Source of the DNA: Arsenicibacter rosenii | GTDB lineage: Bacteria; Bacteroidota; Bacteroidia; Cytophagales; Spirosomataceae | Assembly: GCF_001870735.1 (NCBI RefSeq) | Contig: NZ_MORL01000019.1 | Span: 1 to 64,000, forward strand | Reading direction: 5' to 3' | DNA: 64,000 nt | In this document: in pieces, positions 50,606 through 59,605 of the stretch | How the letters are laid out: each line of letters opens with the position of its first letter | Numbering within the stretch: the stretch's first letter is position 1 | Position numbers and translations under genes: made by a program | The notes under the pieces: generated by a model | What the model was told of the DNA's origin: nothing | Database searches by the model: none | Seen by the model: the letters and a program-made list of their open reading frames with translations, nothing else

Positions 50606-52237
50606 ATGAACCCGATACGCTTTTTTCTGCTTTACCTTATCCTCCTGCCTGCCGGCCTTCACGCACAGATACCGTGGGGACGTTACTCACAGAGTTTTAA
50701 GGAAGGAGCAATGGACAAGCCGGAAACGGTAGCCCTGATCCTGGCTATTCCAAAGGAAAACAACTCGTTCTGGACGGTAAAGGAAAGCAGTGATCGCTTT
50801 ACGGAGTTTGCGCGGGATTCGGCCATGACCCGCATTCGTCCGGAAGGAGCTGTCGCGAGGACCACGTTTGATACGGCACGGGCGCAGTTTTTTCTCCATG
50901 GTGTCAATGCCCGTAATGCCGCTGATTACCAGTTTCGGGTAGTAGAGTATCCGTCGAAGCGGGTAGTAGTTCCCTGGCAGGCTATTACCCGTTTTACCGA
51001 TGCCGAACTCAGCAAGGTTTCAGGTTTGCCGCAAATGGCTTATCTGGGCGGTTATAAAACATCTTTAGGCAAGATGCTGATTGTTGACGTCTGCAGGCGG
51101 GCAACCGGCGCTATTGTAGCGACGAATCTCATTGCCCGGGAGTCGATCCGGCCCGTAGTTACTGGTATCTATGCCTCGCCCGATCTCGATATTTTTCTGC
51201 AAAAACTGCAATATCCCTGGGCTAAAACCAGAACCAGCCGGCTGACGTATTCCCTGGACGGGCTTCGGCTACCGGCCACAAACGATAACCTGGTCTATGT
51301 GCTCAAGGCCGACATTTATGCAAAAACGCAGCTGCAATACCGGTTGTTACACGATGGGCAGGTAATTCGGCCTTGGGGGGATAATGAGTACGACAACAGT
51401 TTTATCTGGCTGAACAAGGCTGAACCCGGCACGTACCGGCTTCAGATCCGGTATACCGCCCAGCCGCAGCACATCACTGAATGTGGGTTTACCGTCGAAC
51501 CCGCCTGGTATCAGACCATCTGGTTCCGGCTGGCGATGGGAGGTATCCTGCTGGCCGTTACGGCGCTGATTGTCTTTGTGCTTTTGTTGATCCGGCAACG
51601 GGCCAAAACACGGCTGGAAGCCGTCCGGAAGCAAAAGGCAAAAATGGAAATGCAGGTACTCTATGCGCAACTGAATCCGCATTTTGTGTTTAACGCGCTC
51701 AGTTCGATTCAGGGACTGGTTAACCGGCAGGACCTCAAAGCGGCTAACGACTATCTGTCTGATTTTGCCCGGCTGATGCGGGAATCGCTTTCTAATGGTA
51801 GTAAAGAGGAGGTTCCGCTGGGCAGGGAGTTGCAAATGATGGAAACCTACCTGAAATTGGAGCAACTCCGGTTTGGGTTTCAATACGCCATTGACGTCGA
51901 TAAACAGCTGGATGTGTTCGGTAATAACCTGCCGCCTATGCTCTGGCAGCCGTTGCTGGAAAATGCTGTCAAGCATGGCGTGGCTTCCTTGCAGGAGGCG
52001 GGCCGGATTTCAGTTCGCGTTACCCGGCTGGCCGATAATCTGGTTGTTACGATCACTGATAATGGCAACGGAATACCGAGCCTGGAAAAGACCGGCGGGT
52101 ATGGGTTGCCGCTAACCCGCAACCGCATCCGGTTGTTAAACGAAATCAATCCTGAACAACCGATCACACTGACGTTTGCCGTTAACCGGCCAACCGGTAC
52201 CGAAGCGGTCCTGACCCTTACTCATTGGCTTGCATGA
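50606..52237 (+). CDS. LytS-like sensor histidine kinase
   Basis: A 543-residue membrane kinase. It has a signal peptide (FFLLYLILLPAGLHAQ), an extracytoplasmic region of about 280 residues and one membrane segment at about 305-330 (LAMGGILLAVTALIVFVLLL). The His_kinase domain has LNPHFVFNALSSIQGLVNRQ with the phosphoacceptor H, and the ATPase part has LWQPLLENAVKHG and DNGNGIP. Many Bacteroidota relatives are larger with Y_Y_Y and propellers; this one is short. It overlaps the LytTR regulator gene by 4 bp. Confidence 0.93.
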   Translation: MNPIRFFLLYLILLPAGLHAQIPWGRYSQSFKEGAMDKPETVALILAIPKENNSFWTVKESSDRFTEFARDSAMTRIRPEGAVARTTFDTARAQFFLHGVNARNAADYQFRVVEYPSKRVVVPWQAITRFTDAELSKVSGLPQMAYLGGYKTSLGKMLIVDVCRRATGAIVATNLIARESIRPVVTGIYASPDLDIFLQKLQYPWAKTRTSRLTYSLDGLRLPATNDNLVYVLKADIYAKTQLQYRLLHDGQVIRPWGDNEYDNSFIWLNKAEPGTYRLQIRYTAQPQHITECGFTVEPAWYQTIWFRLAMGGILLAVTALIVFVLLLIRQRAKTRLEAVRKQKAKMEMQVLYAQLNPHFVFNALSSIQGLVNRQDLKAANDYLSDFARLMRESLSNGSKEEVPLGRELQMMETYLKLEQLRFGFQYAIDVDKQLDVFGNNLPPMLWQPLLENAVKHGVASLQEAGRISVRVTRLADNLVVTITDNGNGIPSLEKTGGYGLPLTRNRIRLLNEINPEQPITLTFAVNRPTGTEAVLTLTHWLA

Positions 52238-52980
52238 AAGCGATTCTGATTGATGATGAACTACCGAACCTGCACAACCTGAAAGCGTTGCTGGAAACCT
52301 ATTGCCCGCAGGTTGAGGTGTGTGCTATGGCGCAGCATGCCGCCGGGGGCAAAGCGGCGTTGTATACTCATCAGCCAGATTTGCTTTTTCTGGATATTCA
52401 GATGCCGGAACAGGATGGATTTTCGCTGCTGCGTAGCCTGAGCAGCTATGATTTTGAAGTCATTTTTGTGACCGCCTACGACCAGTATGCCATTCAGGCC
52501 ATGCGGTTTTCGGCGGTTGATTATCTGTTGAAGCCGGTTAGCATCAGCGAATTGCAGGCTGCGGTAGACCGTGCGGCAAAGCAACGTCAGCTAAAGGCGC
52601 AGAACCGGCAGGTCGGCTACCTGATGCAGTGGCTGGAAGCACAATCGCAGAAGGAAGACCTCCGGATTGCCCTGTCAACGATGCAGGAAACCCGCTTTGT
52701 GAAAACGACGGAAATCATCCGTTGCGAGTCGGCCAATAACTATACGACCTTCTGGCTGAGCGACGGTATGACGTTGCTGGTCAGCAAACCGATTTATGAA
52801 TACGACGATCTGTTGACCCCTTACGGATTCATCCGCTGTCACCAGTCCCATCTGGTCAATAAAGCATTTATCCGGAGCTGGCAGAAAGAATACGGCGACT
52901 TCCTGCAAATGACCGACGGAGCACAGGTGCCTGTGTCGCGTGGTAAAAAGGAGGCCGTCAAAGCTGCGCTCCGGCTGTAG
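52234..52980 (+). CDS. LytTR-family response regulator
   Basis: A 248-residue regulator with a receiver domain (DDELPNLHNLKALLETYC; phosphoacceptor D in LLFLDIQMPEQDG; K in YLLKPV) and a LytTR DNA-binding domain (RFVKTTEIIRCESANNYTTF, HQSHLVNKAFI). The ATG at 52234 overlaps the kinase stop (ATGA), showing translational coupling; a TTG at 52225 is an alternative. The ATTCACAGT repeats upstream of the kinase gene are its probable autoregulatory site. Confidence 0.95.
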   Translation: MKAILIDDELPNLHNLKALLETYCPQVEVCAMAQHAAGGKAALYTHQPDLLFLDIQMPEQDGFSLLRSLSSYDFEVIFVTAYDQYAIQAMRFSAVDYLLKPVSISELQAAVDRAAKQRQLKAQNRQVGYLMQWLEAQSQKEDLRIALSTMQETRFVKTTEIIRCESANNYTTFWLSDGMTLLVSKPIYEYDDLLTPYGFIRCHQSHLVNKAFIRSWQKEYGDFLQMTDGAQVPVSRGKKEAVKAALRL

Positions 52981-53029
52981 CATCGCCCTGTTTTAGTTTT
53001 CTCTACAATTTATTAACTCCCTTTTTCTG

Positions 53030-54475
53030 ATGAGATACTTATCAGCTGTTATGCTTATGCTCTTTTGGAGCGGTTCCGGTGCGATGGGGCAGGGTCTTTC
53101 CGGTACGGATTCGCCCGTTCGTTTATCCGAAGCCTATGAGCTGGCCAATATCATTCTGGCGCTGACCGACTACGGCAAAACCGATCCGTGGGAGGTATCG
53201 CAGCAATCGGCCTATTACCGTGAAGTCCGCACCCATTTTGACGCCTTTACCAACCACCCGCTGCTGGCGAGTGTGAATTATTCGCGGAAGGAGTGGGAAA
53301 AGTACCTCAGCTTCCGGACCGACGCCTATGCCTTTGCCTTCGACAGTACCGGCCGGCTGGTACGGCAGTTTCCGCTGATGACCAATAAAGGGGTTAACCC
53401 GTTTGAGGAGCATGTGGCACAGGTCGAAGCGTTTGCCCGTGTATCGGGCTTCCGGCAGTTTTACCGCGCGCATCTGCCTTATTATCAGAACCTGGCAACG
53501 GCCTATCTGGCTTCGCAGCATTATCCTGAAATGCGGCAGTTTCTGGAAACCGAGCTGGGGAAACAAACTGCTGCCGGTACCTATGCCATTGTTATGTCGC
53601 CGTTGGTGGGGCGGATGAACTGCCACCGCACCAACGGCGGGGTTGGTACGGATTTTATCACCCTACCCGGTTTTCTGCTGTCGGGCAAAGCGGTGCAGGA
53701 GGCTACGCCGGCCGAAATCGCTTCGGGGACTCACATGTTATTCACCGAGCTGGATCATGCCTTTGTTAACCCGCTGACGGAGCAGTACCGGTCACTGGTG
53801 CAGACCGGTTTCGACAACCGGTTGTGGGACGCAGGCAGTGGTTATGAGCGGGATAGCCTGGCAACGTTTAACGAGTACATGACCTGGGCTGTGTATGACC
53901 TGTTTGTGGCGCGTTACTTCCCGTCGGTGCCGTCAACAGTGTGTACCGACTGGACACTGCAGAATGAAACCCGTGGCTTTTGGGCAAGCGCTTTGTTTAC
54001 GCAGAAACTGACCTCACTTTACCGGCAACGCAAAGCCGGACAGACCCTCCGGGATATTTATCCGGTGTTTATCAAACAGCTTGGCAAGCTGCAACAAACC
54101 CTGCGGAAACCGGCGATTAAGGCCTGTAACCTGGCTGATCAAACCGTCAGTGACACTACCGCCACTGTTATGATCACCTTTTCTGAACCCATGCACCGGC
54201 TGTCGGCACCGGATGTTGTCAGGGTTGCTGAGCATCAGGGGACCACAACGCAGGAACGTATCATGCTGACCCGAAAAGCAAATGAGCTCACCTGGTTGCA
54301 GAATGGTAGAGCCGTACGTTTCCGGATTCAGTTAGCCGGCGGGGCGGTTAACCACCTGCTGTTTAATTATCCGTGGAAAACCAGCGTGCCGCTCAGAAGC
54401 CGTCAGGGAATTGATTTACCGCCTTATTCGCGTGTCAAAATTACCGTGAGGAGTACGTTGCAGGCCCATAGATGA
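53030..54475 (+). CDS. Exported DUF4932 protein
   Basis: A 481-residue protein with a signal peptide (LSAVMLMLFWSGSGAMGQ). Most of the length belongs to the DUF4932 family: YAFAFDSTGRLVRQFPLMTN, YAIVMSPLVGRMNCHR and HMLFTELDHAFVNPLTEQY. The HMLFTELDHAF stretch gives two histidines and an E/D that could bind a metal, so a peptidase-like activity is possible but unproven. The C-terminal end is an Ig-like bacterial domain (VMITFSEPMHRLSAPDVVRV). It lies 49 bp after the LytTR regulator gene and may be in that operon. Repeat copy A follows directly. Confidence 0.82.
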   Translation: MRYLSAVMLMLFWSGSGAMGQGLSGTDSPVRLSEAYELANIILALTDYGKTDPWEVSQQSAYYREVRTHFDAFTNHPLLASVNYSRKEWEKYLSFRTDAYAFAFDSTGRLVRQFPLMTNKGVNPFEEHVAQVEAFARVSGFRQFYRAHLPYYQNLATAYLASQHYPEMRQFLETELGKQTAAGTYAIVMSPLVGRMNCHRTNGGVGTDFITLPGFLLSGKAVQEATPAEIASGTHMLFTELDHAFVNPLTEQYRSLVQTGFDNRLWDAGSGYERDSLATFNEYMTWAVYDLFVARYFPSVPSTVCTDWTLQNETRGFWASALFTQKLTSLYRQRKAGQTLRDIYPVFIKQLGKLQQTLRKPAIKACNLADQTVSDTTATVMITFSEPMHRLSAPDVVRVAEHQGTTTQERIMLTRKANELTWLQNGRAVRFRIQLAGGAVNHLLFNYPWKTSVPLRSRQGIDLPPYSRVKITVRSTLQAHR

Positions 54476-54485
54476 GGGTATTGAC

Positions 54486-54638
54486 GTTACCTTTTATGCA
54501 TAATTATGCACAATGTGAATAATGTGGAAAATAATCAGACTATTTTTCATTGCATAAACTTTTTACCAATCTCAGGCGTTTTACCACCATACACAGCAAC
54601 AAAGCCCGTTTTGCCCTCGCAAAGCGGGCTTTGTGTTT
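54486..54638 (+). repeat. Structured ~150-bp repeat, copy A
   Basis: Starts TTACC...TGCATAATTATGCA (the palindrome is 54497-54510). It holds an AT-rich hairpin (GAAAATA/TATTTTTC), and ends in a 14-bp hairpin whose outer arms are AAAGCCCG (54601-54608) and CGGGCTTT (54625-54632), with loop CCTC. T-rich sequence follows, so on the plus strand it can end DUF4932 transcription. It is the most diverged of the three copies. Confidence 0.85.
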
Positions 54639-54662
54639 TTACGAAATAATGTTGCTACGGCC

Positions 54663-57293
54663 TCATTCGCCTTTTAATACATTAGTCGGATTGATCCGGG
54701 CCGCCCGGGCTGTCTGAGAGCCGATCATCAGCAAGGCAAACAACATCACCAGCAGGGAACCAATGAGCAATTCGCCCCAGCCAATTGGTTTGTGGTACAC
54801 AAACCGTGGCAGCACCAGCTTGTCAAACAGCAGGTAAGTAACGGGTAGGGCAATCGCGGCGGCCAGCAGCAGTAACAGGAGAAAATTCTTGCACAGCAAA
54901 TAAACCAGTCCGGCCTCATCGGCGCCCAGCACTTTCCGGATGCTGACTTCCTTCAGCCTCGTTTCGATGGTAAAAACGACCATGCCGAACAAACCAAGCG
55001 AAGCAATACAGATAGCCAGTACCGCAATAAACCCGATTACTTTCACCATGATAGCATACCGGCTGTAAGCCGCTTCGATCTGATCCGTATAAAAACGGGC
55101 GTTGATCGGGTGAACCTTGTCATATTTTTTCCAGACCTCGTCAAGCTTCACAAGTGTAGCGGCCATGTCATCGGTAGTCACCTTAAGATTCAGAAAGCCC
55201 CACGGCTCACTTCGGGTATAGCGGAACATTACAGGGTCAATTTTTTGCTCCAGTGTGCCGTAATTGAAGTCTTTCAACACCCCGACAATCGCCAGTTTCT
55301 GTCCGTCGACTGTTACAAACTGGCCAATGGCGTTGCGCGGGCTCTGCCCGCCGATGTTAAACCGCTTCAAGACTTGCTGATTAACAATGACTTCACGCTC
55401 CTGGCCTTTTTCCGGGCGTACGGTAAAGTTGGTTCCGGCCAGCAGCGTATGCTCATGGAGCGGGAGATAATGCTCATCCACCCGGTTTTCCCAAACCAGA
55501 GCCGAATCACCGGGCTGGTACTTCATGGTAAACCCGAAGAAACTGCCCAGACTGGTCACCATCATCGACTGCGAAATTTGTTTAACTTCCGGAAGTCCGG
55601 CCAGGTCCTTTTTCAGAGCTGCCGGATCAGCACCGTACAGTTTCAGGTTGATAACGTTGTCAGTCGTGAACCCTAAGTCGAAGTGCAGGATCTTTTTGTA
55701 CTGACTATACCCAACAATAGTCGTTGAGATAAAAATCAGCGAGAACGTGTACTGGGTAACAATCAGCACCTTGCGTAGTCCGAAGCGTTTGCCCGGGTTA
55801 AAGGCGAGCCTGGTCTTCATGGCCGCCAGGGCGTTGATTCCGGAGAAGAAAACCGCAGGCAGGAACCCGGCCGCCAGACCGATAACTACTGCCAGCCCGA
55901 TAAAATAAAGCATAGTCCGAACGGATAAGGTAAGGGATACCATCTCCGTAATTTCGGGGGTAAGTGACAGAAACTCCTTTCGCAGAAAAATATATAACCC
56001 AAAGGCAATCAGCAGGCTGGCTAAGGCAATAATGACAGATTCGGTCATGAACTGCCCCATAATGTGGCTTCGCCGTGCGCCGATTACTTTTCGTACACTT
56101 ACTTCGCGTGACCGGCGCAGCGAGCGGGCGACCGAGAGATTGGTGTAGTTAAAGCAGGCCGACAGAATGACAATGAACGCCAGTCCGCCCAGCCCCCACA
56201 ACCAGAGCGGATCAACGGTCGGTCCGATGTTATTATTCAGGCCTTTGCTGAATGTAATCTCGCTGAGAGATTGCAGGGAAACCGTCAGCTTCAGGTCATG
56301 CAAGGCTTTGTTTTCTTCGGCACACAGTTTGTCGAGGGCAGGCTGAACGGCGGCGGGTGTGGTTGTTGGGGGCAAGGTGAGGTATACGTAATTCTGCCAG
56401 ATGTTATCCCAGTTGTATAAATCCGGTTGTTTTTTCCCGAGCGTGGCGTCAGCGGAGGCAAATGAAACAAGAACGTCTAAGCGCAGGTGCGATTGATGGG
56501 GAACCTCCCTGGCAATGCCGGTTACGGTATACGCCAGGCTGTCAAAACGAACGGTACGGCCCAGCGCATTGTCATCGCCAAACAGTTTCTTCGCAGTTTG
56601 TTCGGTGATAACCAGCGAATAAGGCTCATTCAGCGCTGTTTTCGGATCACCGGCTACGAGCGGGAAGGAGAAGACCCGGAAAAAGGAATTATCCGCCCAT
56701 TTGCCTTCAACCGGAATTTTTTTCTCCCCGATCTGTGCATCTCCCCCGAACCCGCTCCGCAGGATGGTGACATCTTCGATGCCGGGAATTGCGACCCTGA
56801 TTTGCCGGCCCGCTTTGACCGATGTTGAGGCCAGTTTCATTTCCGGATTGCCGTGCTCCTGATGGTGGGTAATAATCCGGTAAATCCGGCCTTTTTTCTC
56901 GTGGAACTGATCGTAGGCCAGCAGGTCGTTCAGAATCGCTATCACCAGGAGGCCAACCGACATGCCAATGGCCAGGCCGGCAATGTTGATAAAAGAAAAT
57001 AACTTATTCCGCACCAGGTTGCGTCCGGACGATTTGAGATAACTGCTGAGCATGATGAAACGGGAAAGAAAAGTAAGCGGTTGAACAGGACGGATGGTAT
57101 AAGGGCGCAGAAACTTAATCACATCAATGGCATAGATCAATCGGGCGCGGCGCAGCCCTTTTTCCGTAATGTTACGTTGGAAATACTCGTAAAGGTCGCC
57201 TTCAAGATCCTCGGCGAGACGCGGATGGCAATACCATCTCAGAAAGCTGACGGCCCATTGTGGAGGCGTTTCGTCTTGTCGGGTTCTTTTCAT
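54663..57293 (-). CDS. FtsX/MacB-type ABC permease with PadR-associated prefix domain
   Basis: An 876-residue membrane protein. An N-terminal permease-prefix region (RLAEDLEGDLYEYFQRNITE) is followed by two MacB-like periplasmic domains and two FtsX cores, with about 8 helices in all. Typical sequences are SFINIAGLAIGMSVGLLVIA, YTNLSVARSLRRSREVSVRK and, near the end, ETRLKEVSIRKVLGADEAG. It has no ATPase domain of its own. It overlaps the PadR gene by 4 bp (ATGA), so both come from one transcript. Function is probably efflux or envelope transport; the ATPase partner is not in the window near it. Confidence 0.92.
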   Translation of the reverse strand: MKRTRQDETPPQWAVSFLRWYCHPRLAEDLEGDLYEYFQRNITEKGLRRARLIYAIDVIKFLRPYTIRPVQPLTFLSRFIMLSSYLKSSGRNLVRNKLFSFINIAGLAIGMSVGLLVIAILNDLLAYDQFHEKKGRIYRIITHHQEHGNPEMKLASTSVKAGRQIRVAIPGIEDVTILRSGFGGDAQIGEKKIPVEGKWADNSFFRVFSFPLVAGDPKTALNEPYSLVITEQTAKKLFGDDNALGRTVRFDSLAYTVTGIAREVPHQSHLRLDVLVSFASADATLGKKQPDLYNWDNIWQNYVYLTLPPTTTPAAVQPALDKLCAEENKALHDLKLTVSLQSLSEITFSKGLNNNIGPTVDPLWLWGLGGLAFIVILSACFNYTNLSVARSLRRSREVSVRKVIGARRSHIMGQFMTESVIIALASLLIAFGLYIFLRKEFLSLTPEITEMVSLTLSVRTMLYFIGLAVVIGLAAGFLPAVFFSGINALAAMKTRLAFNPGKRFGLRKVLIVTQYTFSLIFISTTIVGYSQYKKILHFDLGFTTDNVINLKLYGADPAALKKDLAGLPEVKQISQSMMVTSLGSFFGFTMKYQPGDSALVWENRVDEHYLPLHEHTLLAGTNFTVRPEKGQEREVIVNQQVLKRFNIGGQSPRNAIGQFVTVDGQKLAIVGVLKDFNYGTLEQKIDPVMFRYTRSEPWGFLNLKVTTDDMAATLVKLDEVWKKYDKVHPINARFYTDQIEAAYSRYAIMVKVIGFIAVLAICIASLGLFGMVVFTIETRLKEVSIRKVLGADEAGLVYLLCKNFLLLLLLAAAIALPVTYLLFDKLVLPRFVYHKPIGWGELLIGSLLVMLFALLMIGSQTARAARINPTNVLKGE

Positions 57294-57625
57294 GATAATC
57301 CTTCCAGATTGAGGCCCGAAATATGCTGCCAGATGGTTTCGCGGATCTCTCTCGACCGCACCAGCGCCACCTTACCCGCCTGGCTGATTTCGTAAAACCG
57401 CTTCCGTTTGCCGCCCCGCGTGGCACTGGCTTCACCCAGATAGCTTTTCGCTAATCCTTTTTCTTCGAGCCTGTTCAGAACGGCATGTACCACTCCCAGT
57501 TTTGCGGCACGGCCGGTGTACCGCTCCAGTTCATCACAAATGGCCACACTGTACGCATCACGTCCCAGTGCTGCTATGGTTAGTAATACCAGCTCTTCAA
57601 ACTCACCCAGGTTAGTTCCTTTCAT
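57290..57625 (-). CDS. PadR-family transcriptional regulator
   Basis: A 111-residue winged-helix regulator. LGEFEELVLLTIAALGRDAY starts the fold; VVHAVLNRLEEKGLAKSYLG is the recognition region, then GGKRKRFYEISQAGKVAL. Its gene overlaps the permease start by 4 bp. This PadR plus permease-prefix transporter pairing is a known Bacteroidota arrangement, with PadR as local repressor. Confidence 0.93.
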   Translation of the reverse strand: MKGTNLGEFEELVLLTIAALGRDAYSVAICDELERYTGRAAKLGVVHAVLNRLEEKGLAKSYLGEASATRGGKRKRFYEISQAGKVALVRSREIRETIWQHISGLNLEGLS

Positions 57626-57721
57626 ACGTCATTATATAGTTGCTATATTTTCCGTAAATGTATGTATTATATTTATAAATTCTGTATTTGTATGTAAAAT
57701 GGCTGTTTTTTATAAAAAGTA

Positions 57722-57868
57722 TTACCCTGATGCATAAAAGTGAATAATGTGAAAAATAATCGTACAATTTTTCGGGATGTAAACTTTTTGCTGAACACCG
57801 GCGTTTAAACATCATACACAGCAACGAAGCCCGTTTTGCCCTCCGCAAAGCGGGCTTTCTGTTTTTTC
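57722..57868 (+). repeat. Structured ~150-bp repeat, copy B
   Basis: Same order of elements as copies A and C. It starts TTACCCTGATGCATAA, has the GAAAAAT/ATTTTTC hairpin, the palindrome GTTTAAAC and the terminal hairpin (AAGCCCG at 57827-57833 with CGGGCTT at 57851-57857, loop CCTCC), followed by TTCTGTTTTTT. It lies upstream of PadR and 34 bp downstream of the small orphan gene. Confidence 0.85.
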
Positions 57869-57902
57869 TGGTTTAGATCTCCAAAACGCCAGGGCCGTAC
57901 CC

Positions 57903-58235
57903 CTAATTTACCGGAACCGGATTTTCATCGATCCCCAACCGTGGCAGGGCTGGGTTGAGCACACGGGGGACAATCCGGATGCGGAAGACTTTTGTACCGG
58001 CAATCTCGAAATCGCAGGTGTAAAAGTTACGCTGTTTAACGCCCCGATAAACAGCCGTGTAGTTTATTTTGAGGGGCCAGTTATTAAGTGTCAGCTCGGT
58101 GGTAATGGCATCAACGGCTTTGCGTAGGTTCGAAAAAAAAATCGTTACCGGCTCCCGTTGACGAATGGTATTTAATGACCCGATATGCTGAATCGTAATC
58201 TCGTATATAACTTTTGTGGTGGTTTTGATACGCAT
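57903..58235 (-). CDS. Small orphan protein between repeats B and C
   Basis: A 110-residue protein: MRIKTTTKVIYEITIQHIGS at the start, then AVDAITTELTLNNWPLKINY, ending FRIRIVPRVLNPALPRLGID. No family is recognised. It looks like a small alpha/beta fold. The start at 58235 (ATG) is 5 bp from repeat C; a longer start at 58304 would lie inside the repeat and is rejected. The gene is AT-rich and directly flanked by copies B and C. Confidence 0.65.
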   Translation of the reverse strand: MRIKTTTKVIYEITIQHIGSLNTIRQREPVTIFFSNLRKAVDAITTELTLNNWPLKINYTAVYRGVKQRNFYTCDFEIAGTKVFRIRIVPRVLNPALPRLGIDENPVPVN

Positions 58236-58239
58236 ATAT

Positions 58240-58394
58240 GTTACCCTTTTTGCATAATTATCCATAATGCGAATAATATGAAAAATAATTGAACTATTTT
58301 TCAAGGCGTAAACTTTTTACTGAACTACGGCGTTTAAACACCATATACAGCAACAAAGCCCGTTTTGCCTTCCGCAAAGCGGGCTTTCTGTTTT
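58240..58394 (+). repeat. Structured ~150-bp repeat, copy C
   Basis: Third copy in the same orientation, starting TTACCCTTTTTGCATAATTA. It has the GAAAAATA/TATTTTTC hairpin, GTTTAAAC and the terminal hairpin AAAGCCCG (58355-58362) with CGGGCTTT (58380-58387), loop CTTCC. It lies 5 bp upstream of the small orphan gene start (on the minus strand), and downstream of pdhB, which has its own terminator. Confidence 0.85.
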
Positions 58395-58424
58395 AGGGGT
58401 CACCGTGGGGAGATGCCATAAAAA

Positions 58425-58452
58425 AAGGCTGAAACCTTGCAGCTTCAACCTT
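58425..58452 (-). terminator. Terminator of pdhB
   Basis: On the minus strand AAGGTTGAA pairs with TTCAGCCTT (one G-T pair) and is followed by a run of T. It lies between the pdhB stop at 58473 and repeat C. Confidence 0.75.
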
Positions 58453-58472
58453 TTATCAGCGCTACGAAACGC

Positions 58473-59453
58473 TTATTTTTTGTACATCACAGCGTCAACA
58501 GCCTGTAATGTTTTCTTCACGTTTGGCAGAATCACCTCGATCAGCGTTGGTGCATACGGCAGGGGCAGGTCAAGGCTGTTGACCCGGATAACCGGTGCGT
58601 CCAGATAATCGAATGCGTTACGCTGGATGTTGTAGGTCAGTTCTGACGAAATGGCGGCCAGCGGCCATGCTTCTTCAACGATTACGCAACGGTTTGTTTT
58701 CTTCACTGATTTCAGCACGGTATCGTAATCAATCGGACGAACCGACAGCAGGTCGATTACTTCGGCCGAAACGCCGTTTTTCGCCAGTTCTTCAGCCGCC
58801 TGATTGGCTACCTTCATCATTTTACCGAACGAAATCAGCGTCACGTCAGACCCTTCGCGAACGACCTGCGCTTTACCGATCGGAATCAGGTATTCTTCTT
58901 CAGGAACCGGACCCTTGTCGCCGTACATCAGCTCCGATTCCATAAAAATTACCGGATCATTGTCGCGGATGGCTGACTTAATCAGGCCTTTTGCGTTGTA
59001 TGGATTCGACGGAACCACCACTTTCAAACCCGGCGTGTTGGCATACCAGTTTTCAAAGTTTTGTGAGTGTTGCGACGACAGCATACCGGCGTTACCCGTT
59101 GGGCCACGGAAAACGATAGGTACTGAATACTGACCGCCCGACATCGACATCATCTTGGCTGCGCTGTTGATGATCTGGTCGATAGCCACCAGCGAGAAGT
59201 TGAACGTCATGAACTCAACAATAGGGCGTAAACCGTTCATGGCCGCGCCTACACCAATACCGCCAAAACCTAACTCGGCAATTGGGGTATCAATGACGCG
59301 CTCAGGACCAAATTCGTCTAACATACCCTGACTCACTTTGTAAGCACCGTTGTATTCGGCAACTTCTTCGCCCATCAGGAAAACTTTCGGATCCAGGCGC
59401 ATCTCCTCCGACATACCCTCACGCAGGGCTTCACGGAATTGTATCTCTCTCAT
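58473..59453 (-). CDS. pdhB: Pyruvate dehydrogenase E1 component, beta subunit
   Basis: A 326-residue transketolase-like E1 beta chain that pairs with the alpha subunit to bind thiamine diphosphate. It has MREIQFREALREGMSEEMRL, the family segment MGEEVAEYNGAYKVSQGML, RVIDTPIAELGFGGIGVGAA, and RPIDYDTVLKSVKKTNRCVI. The alpha subunit and E2 genes are not adjacent in this window. A full promoter (TTTG, 20-bp spacer, TAATTTTG) sits about 80 bp upstream and a terminator follows, so it is a single-gene transcript. Confidence 0.95.
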   Translation of the reverse strand: MREIQFREALREGMSEEMRLDPKVFLMGEEVAEYNGAYKVSQGMLDEFGPERVIDTPIAELGFGGIGVGAAMNGLRPIVEFMTFNFSLVAIDQIINSAAKMMSMSGGQYSVPIVFRGPTGNAGMLSSQHSQNFENWYANTPGLKVVVPSNPYNAKGLIKSAIRDNDPVIFMESELMYGDKGPVPEEEYLIPIGKAQVVREGSDVTLISFGKMMKVANQAAEELAKNGVSAEVIDLLSVRPIDYDTVLKSVKKTNRCVIVEEAWPLAAISSELTYNIQRNAFDYLDAPVIRVNSLDLPLPYAPTLIEVILPNVKKTLQAVDAVMYKK

Positions 59454-59529
59454 GCTATGTGCTTTATGCTGGCTTTATCTACTTATTCGTATGACGGATC
59501 ACCGAATGAGCGATGGCTGAAAAATCGGC

Positions 59530-59561
59530 CAAAATTAGGGAAAACAGGGGTATTCATCAAA
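59530..59561 (-). promoter_or_regulatory. Full Bacteroidota promoter of pdhB
   Basis: On the minus strand TTTG (59561-59558) and TAATTTTG (59537-59530) are separated by 20 bp, matching the -33/-7 consensus. The leader to the start at 59453 would be about 70 bases. Confidence 0.7.
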
Positions 59562-59605
59562 TGACTTTTCAAACAGGTGCCGAACAAAACAATTCCGGAC
59601 CGGTA

